DNA of 57,754 nucleotides from Ferrimicrobium acidiphilum DSM 19497 (GTDB taxonomy: Bacteria; Actinomycetota; Acidimicrobiia; Acidimicrobiales; Acidimicrobiaceae). The position numbers and the translations under genes are program-made. Under the pieces are notes generated by a model that saw only the letters and a list, made by a program, of their open reading frames with translations, made no database searches and was not told the origin of the DNA. The stretch is taken from positions 1 to 57,754 of the forward strand of contig NZ_JXUW01000018.1 in assembly GCF_000949255.1 (NCBI RefSeq). The letters run 5' to 3'. Shown one piece after another: positions 1 through 8,619 of this stretch. How positions within the stretch are numbered: position 1 is the stretch's first letter; the number at the start of each line of letters is the position of its first letter.

Positions 1-165
1 CCCCAGACCTAACTCCTCCGTGAAGTCTGGGACGTGCTCGGCCTCCAGAAACGCAGCAATACGGCTCCACATGCGCCGATAGTAACTGATCGTCCCCTCG
101 GTGTAGTGCAGCCGATGTAGCTCCTGCTCCAAGGCAGTGGTCAATTGGGAAAATGATTCAGACAT
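1..165 (-). CDS. Tyrosine recombinase/integrase, N-terminal fragment (runs off window)
   Basis: The minus strand reads from an ATG at 165 to the window edge without a stop, giving 55 residues (MSESFSQLTTALEQ, then LHYTEGTISYYRRMW). The segment resembles the SAM-like core-binding domain that opens phage-type integrases, with the typical pattern of a Tyr/Thr-rich helix followed by Tyr-Arg-Arg and an aromatic. A strong ribosome binding site, GAGGAGG, lies 8 bases upstream, which fixes the start. The catalytic domain is outside the window, so activity cannot be judged. It is transcribed away from the inverted repeat at 237-302, as expected for a recombinase beside its own element end. The family call rests on pattern only. 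Confidence 0.6.
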   Translation of the reverse strand, partial: MSESFSQLTTALEQELHRLHYTEGTISYYRRMWSRIAAFLEAEHVPDFTEELGLG

Positions 166-236
166 GAAGTGATTGCCTCCTCAATGGGTTAGCGGGATCG
201 CGAAGATCCTCCACTCCATTTTGACCCACAGCGGCG

Positions 237-302
237 TTATGCGAAGCTGATGTGCCCATGGATACACCTTGACATGGGAGTATGTCCGTCAACTTCGCAT
301 AA
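237..302. repeat. Nested inverted repeat, possible recombination site / element end
   Basis: TTATGCGAAG at 237-246 is matched by its exact reverse complement at 293-302. Inside it CCCATG at 255-260 is matched by CATGGG at 273-278, so the segment can fold as two nested stems. It lies between the divergent integrase start (165) and the point near 320 where reverse transcriptase sequence resumes. Arms of this kind are typical of att or terminal sites used by tyrosine recombinases. That role is inferred from position. Confidence 0.5.
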
Positions 303-319
303 TCGTCTACTTCACATAA

Positions 320-720
320 GGCGGCATCCTGTCACCACTACTTGCCAATATCGCACTCTCGGTACTCGACGAACACTTCGCCGAAGTCTGGGAGCGCGAT
401 ATGGGAACTCGTTCTCAAAGAGCTACGCGCCGGAAGCACAAGGAGGCCACATACCGACTCATTCGGTATGCGGATGACTTTGTTGTAATGGTGCATGGAA
501 CTAAGGAACATACCGAGGCCTTGCGAGCCGAGGTTGCGGTGGTACTCTCCCAGGTAGGTCTACGCCTATCACCGGAGAAGACGATGACCGTCCACATTGA
601 CGAGGGGTTTGACTTTCTCGGCTTTCGCATCCAGCGACAGACCAAGAGAGGATCAAACAAGGCATACGTCTATACCTGGCCGTCGAAGAAGTCGCTCTCC
701 TCGATCAAAGCCAAGGTTAA
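320..720 (+). pseudogene. ltrA: Group II intron reverse transcriptase/maturase, middle part, broken at both ends
   Basis: In frame from about 320 the translation begins GGILSPLLANIALSVLDEH and contains IRYADDFVVM, the reverse transcriptase box with the catalytic Asp pair, then DFLGFRIQR. The upstream half of the RT domain is missing: the frame starts abruptly next to the inverted repeat at 237-302. Downstream the gene is cut at 720 by an ISAzo13-type insertion and continues at 2014. It encoded the protein that splices and mobilises the surrounding group II intron. With the 5' part gone and an insertion in the maturase region it should be inactive. The other window end (57379) carries the N-terminal part of a related gene. 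Confidence 0.88.
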
Positions 721-2013
721 GGAGTCATAAACAAATAACATGGTCAGTCATGTCCTCGGTAAGATGACATAGTTCCATTCACCGTGGAAGTCGTCGCGAG
801 CAATTTGGATGGTAGCAAACTCCGCATCGGTGACCTTCCTGCCCGTTTGGTATTGACCAGAATCGATTTGAGCGCGAATCTTGAGTCCTTTGCTCGTTGT
901 GGTTGCGGCTATCAAGTTGACGATAACCTCGTGGCTCACCAATGGTTGACCGCGCCAGTTCAGGGTGATGAAAGAGAACATACGGTGCTCGATCTTGTTC
1001 CACTTGGAAGTGCCTGGTGGAAAGTGGCTCACGCGGATGGTCAGATCCAGCTCATCGCTAAGTCGTTGTAGCTCTAGCTTCCACAGACGTACTCGGGAGC
1101 CGTTACTTCCACCCCCGTCGGCCATGATCATGAGCTCCTTTGCGCCAGGATAGGTCGCCTGGCCCATGGCAAACCACCAGCGGCGGATCGTCTCGACCGC
1201 AAAGCTTGACGTATCGTGATCGGTACCTACGCTGACCCAGCCGGAGTTGGATGCAAGATCATAGACACCATATGGATTGGCTCTTCCCAGTTCCTGGTTC
1301 ACAAAGTCGTACACCTCGACAAGCTCTGGCTCTCCTTGTGGCCGCCACTCCTTGCCGTTGTTCTTATAGTGGCCTACCAACTCCTTCTTCTTTGTATCCA
1401 CCGAGATCACCGGTTGTCCACTCGACAGTGCGGCGTCTGTTTTGTGGTTAATGTATTCGAACTGGGCATTGCGGTCTGGATGACCTCCACCCTCGAGGGT
1501 CTTGCGGTTGCCCTGGAGGCTGTATCCAAGATCCTTAAGCAAAACTCCGACCGAGACATGAGAGATCTTATGACCCTGCTCTCCTAACTCGCGTGCCAGT
1601 TGCATCAAGCTCTTACAAGTCCAGCGCAGTGGTGACTGCGGATCACCCCTCGTGACAGGCTCCACCAACCGCTCCAGATCTCCTACCAGCAAGGGGTCGA
1701 TGTCCACCAGCTTCTTACGTCCCGCACCTGCTCGTCTGACGCGCCTGGTTCTATCGACGTCTACAGGTGGAGCTGAGTTCAGTTCCTTAATGCCGGCCAA
1801 TATAGACCCTCGGGCCACCCCAGTAGCTTCAGCAACACGCTTTACTCCGCCATGACCGAGTACTTTGGCCTCCGCTGCTGCGAACAGTCGCCTTTGACGT
1901 TCGTCGCAGAACCCTTCAAGAGCCTTGTAGCGAGCGGTGATCAACGCATCTGCATCCATCAGCCAAGTCTAGCTCGTAAGTACTAATAGTGCAAGTAATT
2001 GTTTTATGCCTCC
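721..2013 (-). mobile_element. ISAzo13-type insertion sequence, complete, inserted in the intron RT gene
   Basis: The element is 1293 bp. Its left end GGAGTCATAAAC and the reverse complement of its right end, GGAGGCATAAAAC, are imperfect terminal inverted repeats. The trinucleotide TAA occurs at 718-720 and 2014-2016, as a target duplication would. Removing the element and one TAA restores the RT reading frame exactly (...KAKVK joined to AITKQG...). One transposase gene fills the element on the minus strand. Confidence 0.85.
748..1959 (-). CDS. ISAzo13 family transposase
   Basis: This 403-residue protein is intact and should catalyse movement of the element at 721-2013. An N-terminal helix-turn-helix region (VKRVAEATGVARGSI, about residues 38-52) is followed by a DDE-type catalytic core: the first Asp in VISVDTKKKE, the second in IMADGGGSN, and the Glu in WNKIEHRMFSFI. 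The length and these motifs fit the ISAzo13 (Rhodopirellula-type) family. The ATG start lies about 54 bp inside the element end. No frameshift is visible, so unlike most transposases in this window it may be functional. Confidence 0.88.
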   Translation of the reverse strand: MDADALITARYKALEGFCDERQRRLFAAAEAKVLGHGGVKRVAEATGVARGSILAGIKELNSAPPVDVDRTRRVRRAGAGRKKLVDIDPLLVGDLERLVEPVTRGDPQSPLRWTCKSLMQLARELGEQGHKISHVSVGVLLKDLGYSLQGNRKTLEGGGHPDRNAQFEYINHKTDAALSSGQPVISVDTKKKELVGHYKNNGKEWRPQGEPELVEVYDFVNQELGRANPYGVYDLASNSGWVSVGTDHDTSSFAVETIRRWWFAMGQATYPGAKELMIMADGGGSNGSRVRLWKLELQRLSDELDLTIRVSHFPPGTSKWNKIEHRMFSFITLNWRGQPLVSHEVIVNLIAATTTSKGLKIRAQIDSGQYQTGRKVTDAEFATIQIARDDFHGEWNYVILPRT

Positions 2014-2359
2014 TAAGGCGATTACCAAACAGGGAACGAATAACCCGCTCTCTAGTCTCTTGCGCCAGATTAATGGTGTTCTGAGGGGCTGGACAAACTA
2101 CTTCCGACATGGCGTATCCAAAGATAGCTTCGCCTACCTACACCAGTACACCTGGCTAAGGGTAGTGCACTGGCTACGGCGGAAATATCGCCGTGCGAAC
2201 TGGGGGTGGTTGCGACGGCATTACCTGGCCAACGCCTGGATGCCCGAGCAAGACGGTGAAGTACTCTTTGACTGCAGGTCAGTCCAAGTGACCCGTTACC
2301 GCTATCGTGGTGCGGCAATCCCTTCACCGTGGGCGGGGATAGAGGAGAAGGCATCTTAG
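2014..2359 (+). pseudogene. ltrA: Group II intron maturase, C-terminal part (continues the RT fragment at 320-720)
   Basis: The frame resumes directly after the insertion with AITKQGTNNPLSSLLRQING, then VLRGWTNYFRHGVS, which is the group II intron maturase-specific (GIIM, domain X) signature. It ends at a TAG at 2357-2359, just before the intron domain V. The part is intact from the junction to the stop and is separated from its N-terminal portion only by the 1293-bp insertion. Maturase domain X binds the intron RNA to help splicing. Without the rest of the protein it has no expected function. Confidence 0.88.
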
Positions 2360-2381
2360 CCAGATGGCATGGGTTCGGGGA

Positions 2382-2478
2382 GAGCCGGATGCGGTGGAAG
2401 TCGCAAGTCCGGTTCGGAGGGCGGACCAGAGAAACCCACCAGCGGAAACGTTGGCAGGGCGCTCTGGTTCGACCCTAC
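2382..2478 (+). ncRNA. Group II intron 3' end: domain V and domain VI region
   Basis: Positions 2382-2415 form a 34-nt domain V: GAGCCGGAU pairs with the closing GUCCGGUUC, and an inner GCGGU/GUCGC stem is capped by a GGAA tetraloop of the GNRA type, 22 bases after the maturase stop. The AGC catalytic triad is present near the 5' base of the helix. Domain VI should follow at about 2424-2470. The intron probably ends at CCCUAC, position 2478, because the next codons (TTG GGA ACC GAG) continue an ISL3 transposase reading frame. Confidence 0.82.
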
Positions 2479-3012
2479 TTGGGAACCGAGGCCCTAGAGG
2501 AGGTACGAAAGGATCTTTGGCGGGAGATGAGAAAGCTTCCCTCTCCTACCTTTGCCCGTAAGTTCGCCGGGGCAAGGTGGGCACTGTTGAAGAATCCAGG
2601 AACCCTAACCAAGCGTCAAGGACTAGCCCTCTTAGCCATCAAACAACGAGGAGGAGCCCTATGGCAAGCTTATGAGATGAAGGAGTCCTTACGGGCGATC
2701 TTTGCTGGTGACCTCGAGATCGACGAGGTGAATGAGATGCTCGATCACTGGTGTCAGCGAGCTTCGCGTTCGAGACTACCGAGTTTCATCCGACTCTCAA
2801 AGACCATCCGAACTCATCGAGACGGGATACTTGCCTCCGCCATACTTGGGGTATCCAATGGAAGGGTCGAGGGACTCAACACCAAAGTCCGCTCCATCAT
2901 TGCCCGCTCGTATGGGTTTCACTCCGCCAAGGCTACCCTGGCCCTGGTGATGCTAGCTTGTGGACCGATTGACTTGAAGTTACCCTATGAAAGGGCGAGT
3001 TTATCCACATGA
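2479..3012 (+). pseudogene. ISL3 family transposase, C-terminal half (3' exon after the intron)
   Basis: Directly after the intron the frame reads LGTEALEEVRKDLWREMRKL and ends HSAKATLALVMLACG. It includes the C-terminal catalytic Glu region NGRVEGLNTKVRSI, which is diagnostic of ISL3 (DDE_Tnp_ISL3). The N-terminal half is not in this part of the window, but the complementary half of a matching gene is at 56028-56768, where the frame stops with DPFHVVK at an intron 5' end. The stop codon lies within the terminal inverted repeat. If the upstream intron could be spliced a full transposase would be made, but the RT is destroyed here. Confidence 0.85.
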
Positions 3013-3026
3013 ATGTCAATAGAGCC
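3002..3026 (+). repeat. ISL3 right terminal inverted repeat
   Basis: TATCCACATGAATGTCAATAG followed by AGCC at 3002-3026 is the exact reverse complement of 55884-55908 at the other end of the window. The two sites are opposite ends of two copies of one ISL3-type element in the same orientation. The bases just outside (GGATATAG here) cannot be compared with the other side of this copy, which is beyond the window. Confidence 0.8.
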
Positions 3027-3054
3027 GGATATAGGACGCCACCAAATCAATCTA

Positions 3055-4407
3055 TCAGGGAATGGTGGATCCCTCCAACTCAACGGTACGTCCAGTCTTG
3101 GACCACGATCTGACACCCTTGATCATCCTCACGAGAGCTGCCCAAGCGGAGATATAGCCGATATAATTCCACAACAGCATTAGATGACCCATCAGAATCG
3201 CCTTGGGCAAAGAAATCGACCTCGTTCGCCGATAATAAATAAGACCGATAAGAATATTTGGAAGGAAAGAAAACACGTACCAGAACAACAAGTATCCCAT
3301 CTCCCAAACAGGCGAACCCACGTGCAGATTCAATATGCTTTTGCCAGCACCAAAGGCAAGCTCATAAAACACCCACTGCTGAATGATTGACCACGGCAGC
3401 ACTATAACCCAGGGCACCAACAGATACGTGGTTACCTCAATAACTGCACTTTGGGAAACATTGGGTGACGACCAAACCTCTTTCATTCGGTTCATGCAAG
3501 TCATATGGCCTTGATACCAGCGAATACGCTGCCTAACCAGTGGTCGATAGCGCTCTACGGCCTGCTGATCCACGTATGCATCAACAGAGGTAGTGGCTTT
3601 CCAACCCTGACAGACAAGTCGCAGACCTATGTCTAAATCCTCCGTCAAGGAACTCGTCCAAGGTTCGCCTGGGAGACTCGCCAAGGCCGATAGCCGCGTA
3701 AATTGGCCATTGCCGCCCAAACTAACCGTCCCCGACCGGACGCGACTGAACTGCGACATTGCAGAAATCATCCAAAACTCAATATCCTGGAATCTCCCTA
3801 TAAGCTTCTCTCGATTGCGGATCCGAACGACATATTGCACTGATCCAACTTTGGGATCTTCGGCAAAACACTGAAGTGCCGGTCTCCCGGCGGCCGGACT
3901 CAGTCTTCCGTCTGCATCCATCACGCCTATAATGACGCTAGCGGGATCAAATCCCATATCGTAGATATACCGCCCAATGCATTCGTAACCAGCGTTCAGC
4001 GCAGCCCCTTTGCCTTTCCGAGCGTTTGGTGGTCGACGTCTCAAGATGGTAAGGCGACTTTCAGCCTGGGCGTCAATAGCGGCTTGCTTCGCACGTTTGC
4101 TAGTTAAATCCTCCGAGCCATCATCAATGACGAGAACCCTTACAAAAGGATCTAGAAGCAGATGCCGCACCGTCGCCTCGATAACGGCCTCCTCGTTCAA
4201 AGCCGGCACGAGGTAGAACAGATTTAACGCTGGCTTGACAGCCAAATCGTATTTCGGGGCACCCGGATCCAAAAGCTCTTGCTGGTTCAGCCTCCTTGCG
4301 CCGAGACGTTTGTGCGCCCGCATCCCGGCAACAATCGAGTATATAAAATAAGGCAAAGCCACAGCCAGGATAATCTCCGATGCCGTTATGAAGACGATGT
4401 TAATCAT
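3055..4407 (-). CDS. Processive family 2 glycosyltransferase (membrane polysaccharide synthase-like)
   Basis: This 450-residue protein has an N-terminal membrane segment (about 5-28) and a GT-A catalytic domain. The motifs seen are IDDGS (94-98), GKGAALNAG (132-140), DADGR (164-168, the DXD-type metal site), GGNGQF (231-236), TEDLD (255-259) and QRIRW (293-297). Three or four membrane helices close the protein (about 320-430). This D,D,D,QxxRW set is that of processive inverting enzymes such as cellulose, chitin or poly-GlcNAc synthases. The sugar cannot be told. Its start overlaps the exosortase stop by four bases, so the two are probably co-translated. Neighbouring genes for secreted and anchored proteins point to a cell-surface polymer. 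Confidence 0.85.
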   Translation of the reverse strand: MINIVFITASEIILAVALPYFIYSIVAGMRAHKRLGARRLNQQELLDPGAPKYDLAVKPALNLFYLVPALNEEAVIEATVRHLLLDPFVRVLVIDDGSEDLTSKRAKQAAIDAQAESRLTILRRRPPNARKGKGAALNAGYECIGRYIYDMGFDPASVIIGVMDADGRLSPAAGRPALQCFAEDPKVGSVQYVVRIRNREKLIGRFQDIEFWMISAMSQFSRVRSGTVSLGGNGQFTRLSALASLPGEPWTSSLTEDLDIGLRLVCQGWKATTSVDAYVDQQAVERYRPLVRQRIRWYQGHMTCMNRMKEVWSSPNVSQSAVIEVTTYLLVPWVIVLPWSIIQQWVFYELAFGAGKSILNLHVGSPVWEMGYLLFWYVFSFLPNILIGLIYYRRTRSISLPKAILMGHLMLLWNYIGYISAWAALVRMIKGVRSWSKTGRTVELEGSTIP

Positions 4408-5033
4408 CCAGCCTCCACCAGCTCAACCTGCTGGGTTTCACCTCGTTTACCCGTGCCGTGCAAGACAACCAGTGCGTACATAATGCCAGCTACAACAGTA
4501 CTGAAGATCGTGAGAAATGTCCCAAGGTAGGTATGAGCGATCGGAAAGCCCACCTTTACTCCATACTGAGCGACAAAGAGTCCAATCATCCCAAGACGAA
4601 GAATATTAAAGAGTAACAGAATAGCGCTCGCCAACACTGCAGCGGAAAGGACACGTCGCACTGGAATCGGTCTGACCATTGCAAGGAAGGCAGTGATCAA
4701 CAAGACCCCTATCACTAGGTAACCGACGCTGCACTCAGCTGTCACCGCAAAAATACCGACTACAATTCCTTGGCCACTAACCAGATAAATTAAACCACCC
4801 GAGCGGCTGTAAGCTGAATGACCCGTCAAAATCCCTATAAAATGCCCCCCAAGATTTGCCTCCATCTGCCGCCATGTGCCCTCATGGACCGCCAACACAA
4901 GCACTGCCGCGACAAGCACTAAACTAATCACATATCTCGATAACTTGCTCGTAACAGCTCGCGAAAGCACGTCAGGGAGCAGCCCCCCACGCGCACCCGA
5001 ATTCACGTCCCAGCCTCCACTCCTGCAGCACAT
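4404..5033 (-). CDS. Exosortase/archaeosortase family protein
   Basis: This 209-residue integral membrane protein has about six hydrophobic helices. Three isolated conserved positions match the exosortase transpeptidase triad: Cys101 (TAECSVGYL), Arg146 (FNILRLGM) and His167 (FPIAHTYLG), each at the edge of a membrane helix and in the family order. Exosortases cut C-terminal anchor signals of secreted proteins, in many bacteria together with exopolysaccharide synthesis. Here it is coupled by ATGA overlap to a processive glycosyltransferase, and two proteins with C-terminal hydrophobic-plus-Arg anchors lie 4 kb away. Function by homology only; the exact subfamily is not assignable by eye. The N-terminal 30 residues are polar and the start could be internal. 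Confidence 0.75.
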   Translation of the reverse strand: MCCRSGGWDVNSGARGGLLPDVLSRAVTSKLSRYVISLVLVAAVLVLAVHEGTWRQMEANLGGHFIGILTGHSAYSRSGGLIYLVSGQGIVVGIFAVTAECSVGYLVIGVLLITAFLAMVRPIPVRRVLSAAVLASAILLLFNILRLGMIGLFVAQYGVKVGFPIAHTYLGTFLTIFSTVVAGIMYALVVLHGTGKRGETQQVELVEAG

Positions 5034-5667
5034 GTATTAACGTTCATTTTAGCCGCACAAAATCACACATGTACATTTTCCCCTTCAGTTTTCGCCGAAA
5101 CACGAACGCAATCCCGATTCTCCATCATGGCTCATCCGCCGCAGTATGCGTTCCCGGGCAATAGCGGGACCTGGCACGATGCGATCCCTATGATCCAAAC
5201 AACTTATCCAACGCTTTTACACGCGAGCAGTCTCATGCTTTCTTGCATCGTTCCACACCGTGCTCTCTGCATCCTGGTTAACAGTCCACACTTCAGTTAA
5301 TGCCACGATCGTTTTATAGTGCTGACGGTCAACTACGGCAACAGCGCATCGCGTATTACCAACAAGAACGCCAACCGATAGGACCAGATGTATCCGCAGA
5401 TTTAAGTGTTTTTCGACTCGCCACTCGTCACTGTCTAGAACTTACACGTCCTTCTACACAACTATATAGCCTTTCCGAACGGTAATCGGATAGTAGGGGT
5501 CTAATTCGCGTCGGCATCTATCTGTTTGCACTCCCAAGAAAGTGAGGGCCGATAAATAGCAACAAAGGGGATTGATTGAGAACAGAGGAACACGGCTAAT
5601 GGTCCCGCTACCCAACATCTGGCGGCTGCTCAGGGTCCAGATTGGAAAGGGACTTCTTCAACACGCT
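5034..5667. other. Gene-poor stretch upstream of the exosortase operon
   Basis: The region should hold the promoter of the exosortase-glycosyltransferase pair, but I see no clear -35/-10 set. A 61-codon plus-strand frame (5300-5485) is open but has no recognisable motif or convincing ribosome binding site, so I do not call it. The last 130 bases run into the 980-bp repeat. Confidence 0.5.
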
Positions 5668-6647
5668 CCCAGTGCCCCCATCAGAGTTGGCCGTGAATCG
5701 GGGAATGTTCAATACTTGGCCTTGTTGAGCCCGTTGTACATCCACTCTCCTGGAGGAGGCAATGACAGTTGCAGAGCAGATGTCGAAGGTGAAACAAACG
5801 GTACTCCGTTCAGAGGAGACCAAGAAGAATACCGGTCGCAGCCCCAGCTCTATTGTCACGTGTTGAGCCAAGGGGGCAAGGAGCTCGTCTCTGGAAAGCA
5901 GTTGTTTGCCTCGTAATCCCACGCACAGTAGCGACTGCGCATAGCCATGACGAGCACGTTCGCGTGCTGCGCAGTCGACGCTCTTGGGAGTCGAGTTGTT
6001 TGACACCAGCTTCCCATGGTCATGGCCAAACGAAGTGCACCCATCGTTGAGGTAACGAGAACAAGATAGCCCTCGTGCGCTTGACACGCGTCGGGCTTCG
6101 CGAGAAGCGGTGATGGATGATCTAGATATCTCGCCTTCACGGTCTCACAATGGGTAAGGAGACTCTCCAATGTCCAAAGCCTTCTAGTTCCAAAGAAACA
6201 TAGCGATGAAAAGATTGCTTTGGGGTGATCAAACTCACCACCACGACCGATCCAGCTGATTCATCAACCAATACCAAGGCCGCCGAGGTCTTCAGTCTCT
6301 CCTCCGGCGGAAGTAGCTGGCGTACCTTTGGCCTCAACCCCCACGTGATTGGGGCCCTTGCGCATATCCAAAGAACCAGAGTTCACTCAAGAAGGTAAAA
6401 GACGTCACAGGTGTCTATCTGAATCCGCCAGATACAGCTATCGTCCTCAGTGTTGATGAGAAGACTAGAGGTACAAGCCCTGAACCGCACCCAACGCAAC
6501 CAGTTACGAGTATGGGCCTGACCTCACCTATGTCGGGCTACTTCATTACAAACGCAGGTGGCATCGGCAACCATCATGTGCGTCCTCGGTGTCGCCTCTT
6601 CGCAAGGTCATGCCAAGATTACGGTCGTCCTACTAGCGGTAGAGTTC
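5668..6647 (+). repeat. 980-bp direct repeat, copy 1
   Basis: The sequence from 5668 to 6647 recurs at 9962-10941 in the same orientation with no difference that I could find by eye; several long frames inside it translate identically in both copies. It carries the N-terminal and middle parts of a decayed IS630-type transposase gene. Here the IS630 remains continue past the repeat to about 7010, whereas copy 2 stops at 10941. The two copies enclose 3.3 kb with three genes for secreted or anchored proteins. Confidence 0.9.
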
Positions 6648-7010
6648 GTTATCAAGTGTGTACCAGTTGAACAGGGGTTCACATTCACAACGTCCACGAG
6701 AACTATGTGAACCTATAGAACCAAAATAGTCCGTACGTGATTCCGGACACACTCACTCTTTCAAACTTTGCATCACACCGACGTATCTATCGCAGATCTT
6801 TCAAGTGCAGCGTTGGTTCTTGAGTCCTTATCAAGTGCCTACAACACGGCCTCCACTACAGTGTGACCGAACTCATCAGAGCGATTGCCAAGTGGCCAAA
6901 ACTATGGCTTGAGAACCCCAAACCCCGTCAACGAGCAAGAGCACCGAGGAGATCTTCGTCTCCATGCACAATTACCTGGAATCTAATATTCTTCGGCCGA
7001 ATTCTGATGA
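6000..7010 (+). pseudogene. IS630 family transposase, decayed (copy 1, near full length)
   Basis: No single frame is open, but in-order fragments match IS630 landmarks. Near 6025 PIVEVTRTR resembles the start. Near 6220-6345 VIKLTTTTDPADSSTN and WRTFGLNPH match the linker before the core. Near 6370-6475 EPEFTQE and TGVYLNPPDTAIVLSVDEKT carry the first catalytic Asp. Near 6862-6990 VTELIRAIAKW with ENPKP and STEEIF match the C-terminal end. Frameshifts and stops separate the pieces. No inverted repeats could be set. It is a dead transposase gene that forms the core of the duplicated 980-bp segment. Confidence 0.65.
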
Positions 7011-7193
7011 GGACTACTGGGGCCATTCGAAAACAGTTCCGACCACATACGTACGCGTTTCACGGCAACGATAACCACCGAAGCACCATCATCCCACTAT
7101 TTCGAGCCATTTCAATCCCACTTCCTACAGAAACCTGGATTCGTGGCCGATATTTTCACTGTGCCATACTTTTCTACCCATTAACGAGGATTC

Positions 7194-8465
7194 ATGAAGC
7201 TAAACAAGACATCACCACATCGCTCAGCTCTACACAGCTATGCAGCAGCACTCAGTGTGCTCGGATTGACCGCCGGTGCTATAGCCGTTTCAACAAACAT
7301 CCAAGCACAAACGAGAACGAATCTTAACGCCGTTCAACCGACTACCGAAGGCCAACTCACGAGTCTGCACACGACGTCCCGAAGCACCACAAACGTAGCT
7401 GTGCATCATCCAGTCACGGGCACACCACTCGTTGAAGTAGCACCTGTTAAAGTTGCACCCGCACACGCCACCACAACAGCCATCCAACAGTCAACCTCTT
7501 CAACACACCCTGCGAACGGGGCTTCCCCAGCAGCCGCAATCAACACCGGTCAAGGTCTCTTCCTTCAAGTATCCTCTCTATCGCCTACTTACTCAGTTGC
7601 AGACGTGGCGCACTGGATGGCCCAGGTTTGTAGCACTGGGAAAAGCACCGCTGGTTCAACGCTGGTATTGCAAGACATCGTGAATGCCTCTGGGCAATTT
7701 AATACTCCTTACCTAAACGCCATCGTGCCGTACCTACCGGGGTACAGCACTTGCTTCTCGCAGGTCTTCATAGGAACCGCTGGGATCAACTACAACGGAC
7801 CGGGCACCCTCTATCAGCAAGGTGTGCAGAATACGAGCGTGCAAAGTGATTATCTCAACCAATCTGCTACTTTAGCGAAACAATTCCTCGCGCACTACCC
7901 GCGCGTGCGACCTAACTGGTACTTAACCCTTGAGGCTAATCTCAACTACCTTGATCAACCAGCAGTAGCAACTGCCTACTCGTCGATACTAACGAATCAG
8001 ATTCGTTACCTGCAAAGTCTCACTCCGAACGCCTCTTTCCTGTGGTCCCCCGGATTCTGGTACACCTACACTGGCTACTCATCCAATACCTACGGAATGG
8101 GCCTCCTTAATCAAGGTCTAGCCGGGCTATTCAGCAACCTAACAGCAGCCACACACCAACCCGTAATCGTAGATCTGCAGGATGAGATTGGAACGACAAA
8201 CTGTTGGGGCTCTGGCGCAATGACACCTTTAGACGCAGTCGACTGGGAGCACTACCTAACCACAATTCCCAATCATCCAGCCATTGAGATGAACACTACT
8301 CTCTTCCAGACATCATGCAGCACTGGTGGAGCTATGCCACTCTCGGCCAACCAAGTTAGCACGACAGAAAGCTATTATCAGTCGAACAATGTAAAACTCG
8401 GCCCAGCCTACGAGATGCGATATTGGCTCCAACAACACGGAATGTCACTAACCACACAGTCTTAG
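7194..8465 (+). CDS. Secreted DUF4434-like protein with probable glycosidase (TIM-barrel) fold
   Basis: This 423-residue protein begins with a signal peptide (hydrophobic run about 17-37, then IQAQT), followed by a Thr/Ser/Ala/Pro-rich linker to about residue 115. The remaining domain carries landmarks of DUF4434-type putative glycosyl hydrolases: NWYLTLEANLNYLDQP, FLWSPGFW near residue 281, and VIVDLQDEIG near 326-335, where the acidic pair would sit at the barrel's C-terminal face. It has four or so Cys and no anchor. It is the only plus-strand gene in this block, convergent with the LAFTG and surface-protein genes. A role in modifying the polymer made by the nearby synthase is plausible but only inferred. 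The family call is moderate. Confidence 0.6.
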   Translation: MKLNKTSPHRSALHSYAAALSVLGLTAGAIAVSTNIQAQTRTNLNAVQPTTEGQLTSLHTTSRSTTNVAVHHPVTGTPLVEVAPVKVAPAHATTTAIQQSTSSTHPANGASPAAAINTGQGLFLQVSSLSPTYSVADVAHWMAQVCSTGKSTAGSTLVLQDIVNASGQFNTPYLNAIVPYLPGYSTCFSQVFIGTAGINYNGPGTLYQQGVQNTSVQSDYLNQSATLAKQFLAHYPRVRPNWYLTLEANLNYLDQPAVATAYSSILTNQIRYLQSLTPNASFLWSPGFWYTYTGYSSNTYGMGLLNQGLAGLFSNLTAATHQPVIVDLQDEIGTTNCWGSGAMTPLDAVDWEHYLTTIPNHPAIEMNTTLFQTSCSTGGAMPLSANQVSTTESYYQSNNVKLGPAYEMRYWLQQHGMSLTTQS

Positions 8466-8619
8466 AGCAACTCAAGAGCGGTCGATTTGCCTTGATAGAC
8501 ACGATAACGGGAATACCAGTCACAACTACATCTCATCACAGCGGCCGGTAAATAATCCGGATAGGCCCCATGAACATGTAAAACAAACGCCATGGAAATC
8601 CGTGTGTAGGTAGCAGCAA

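Noticed and set aside
5300-5485. 61-codon plus-strand frame upstream of the exosortase operon
   Set aside because: No ribosome binding site, motif or supportive context; could be chance.
5608-6337. Minus-strand open frames of 159, 104 and 66 codons in the 980-bp repeat, present again at 9941-10631
   Set aside because: They lie opposite the decayed IS630 gene, have unusual composition and no motifs; being duplicated only reflects the repeat.
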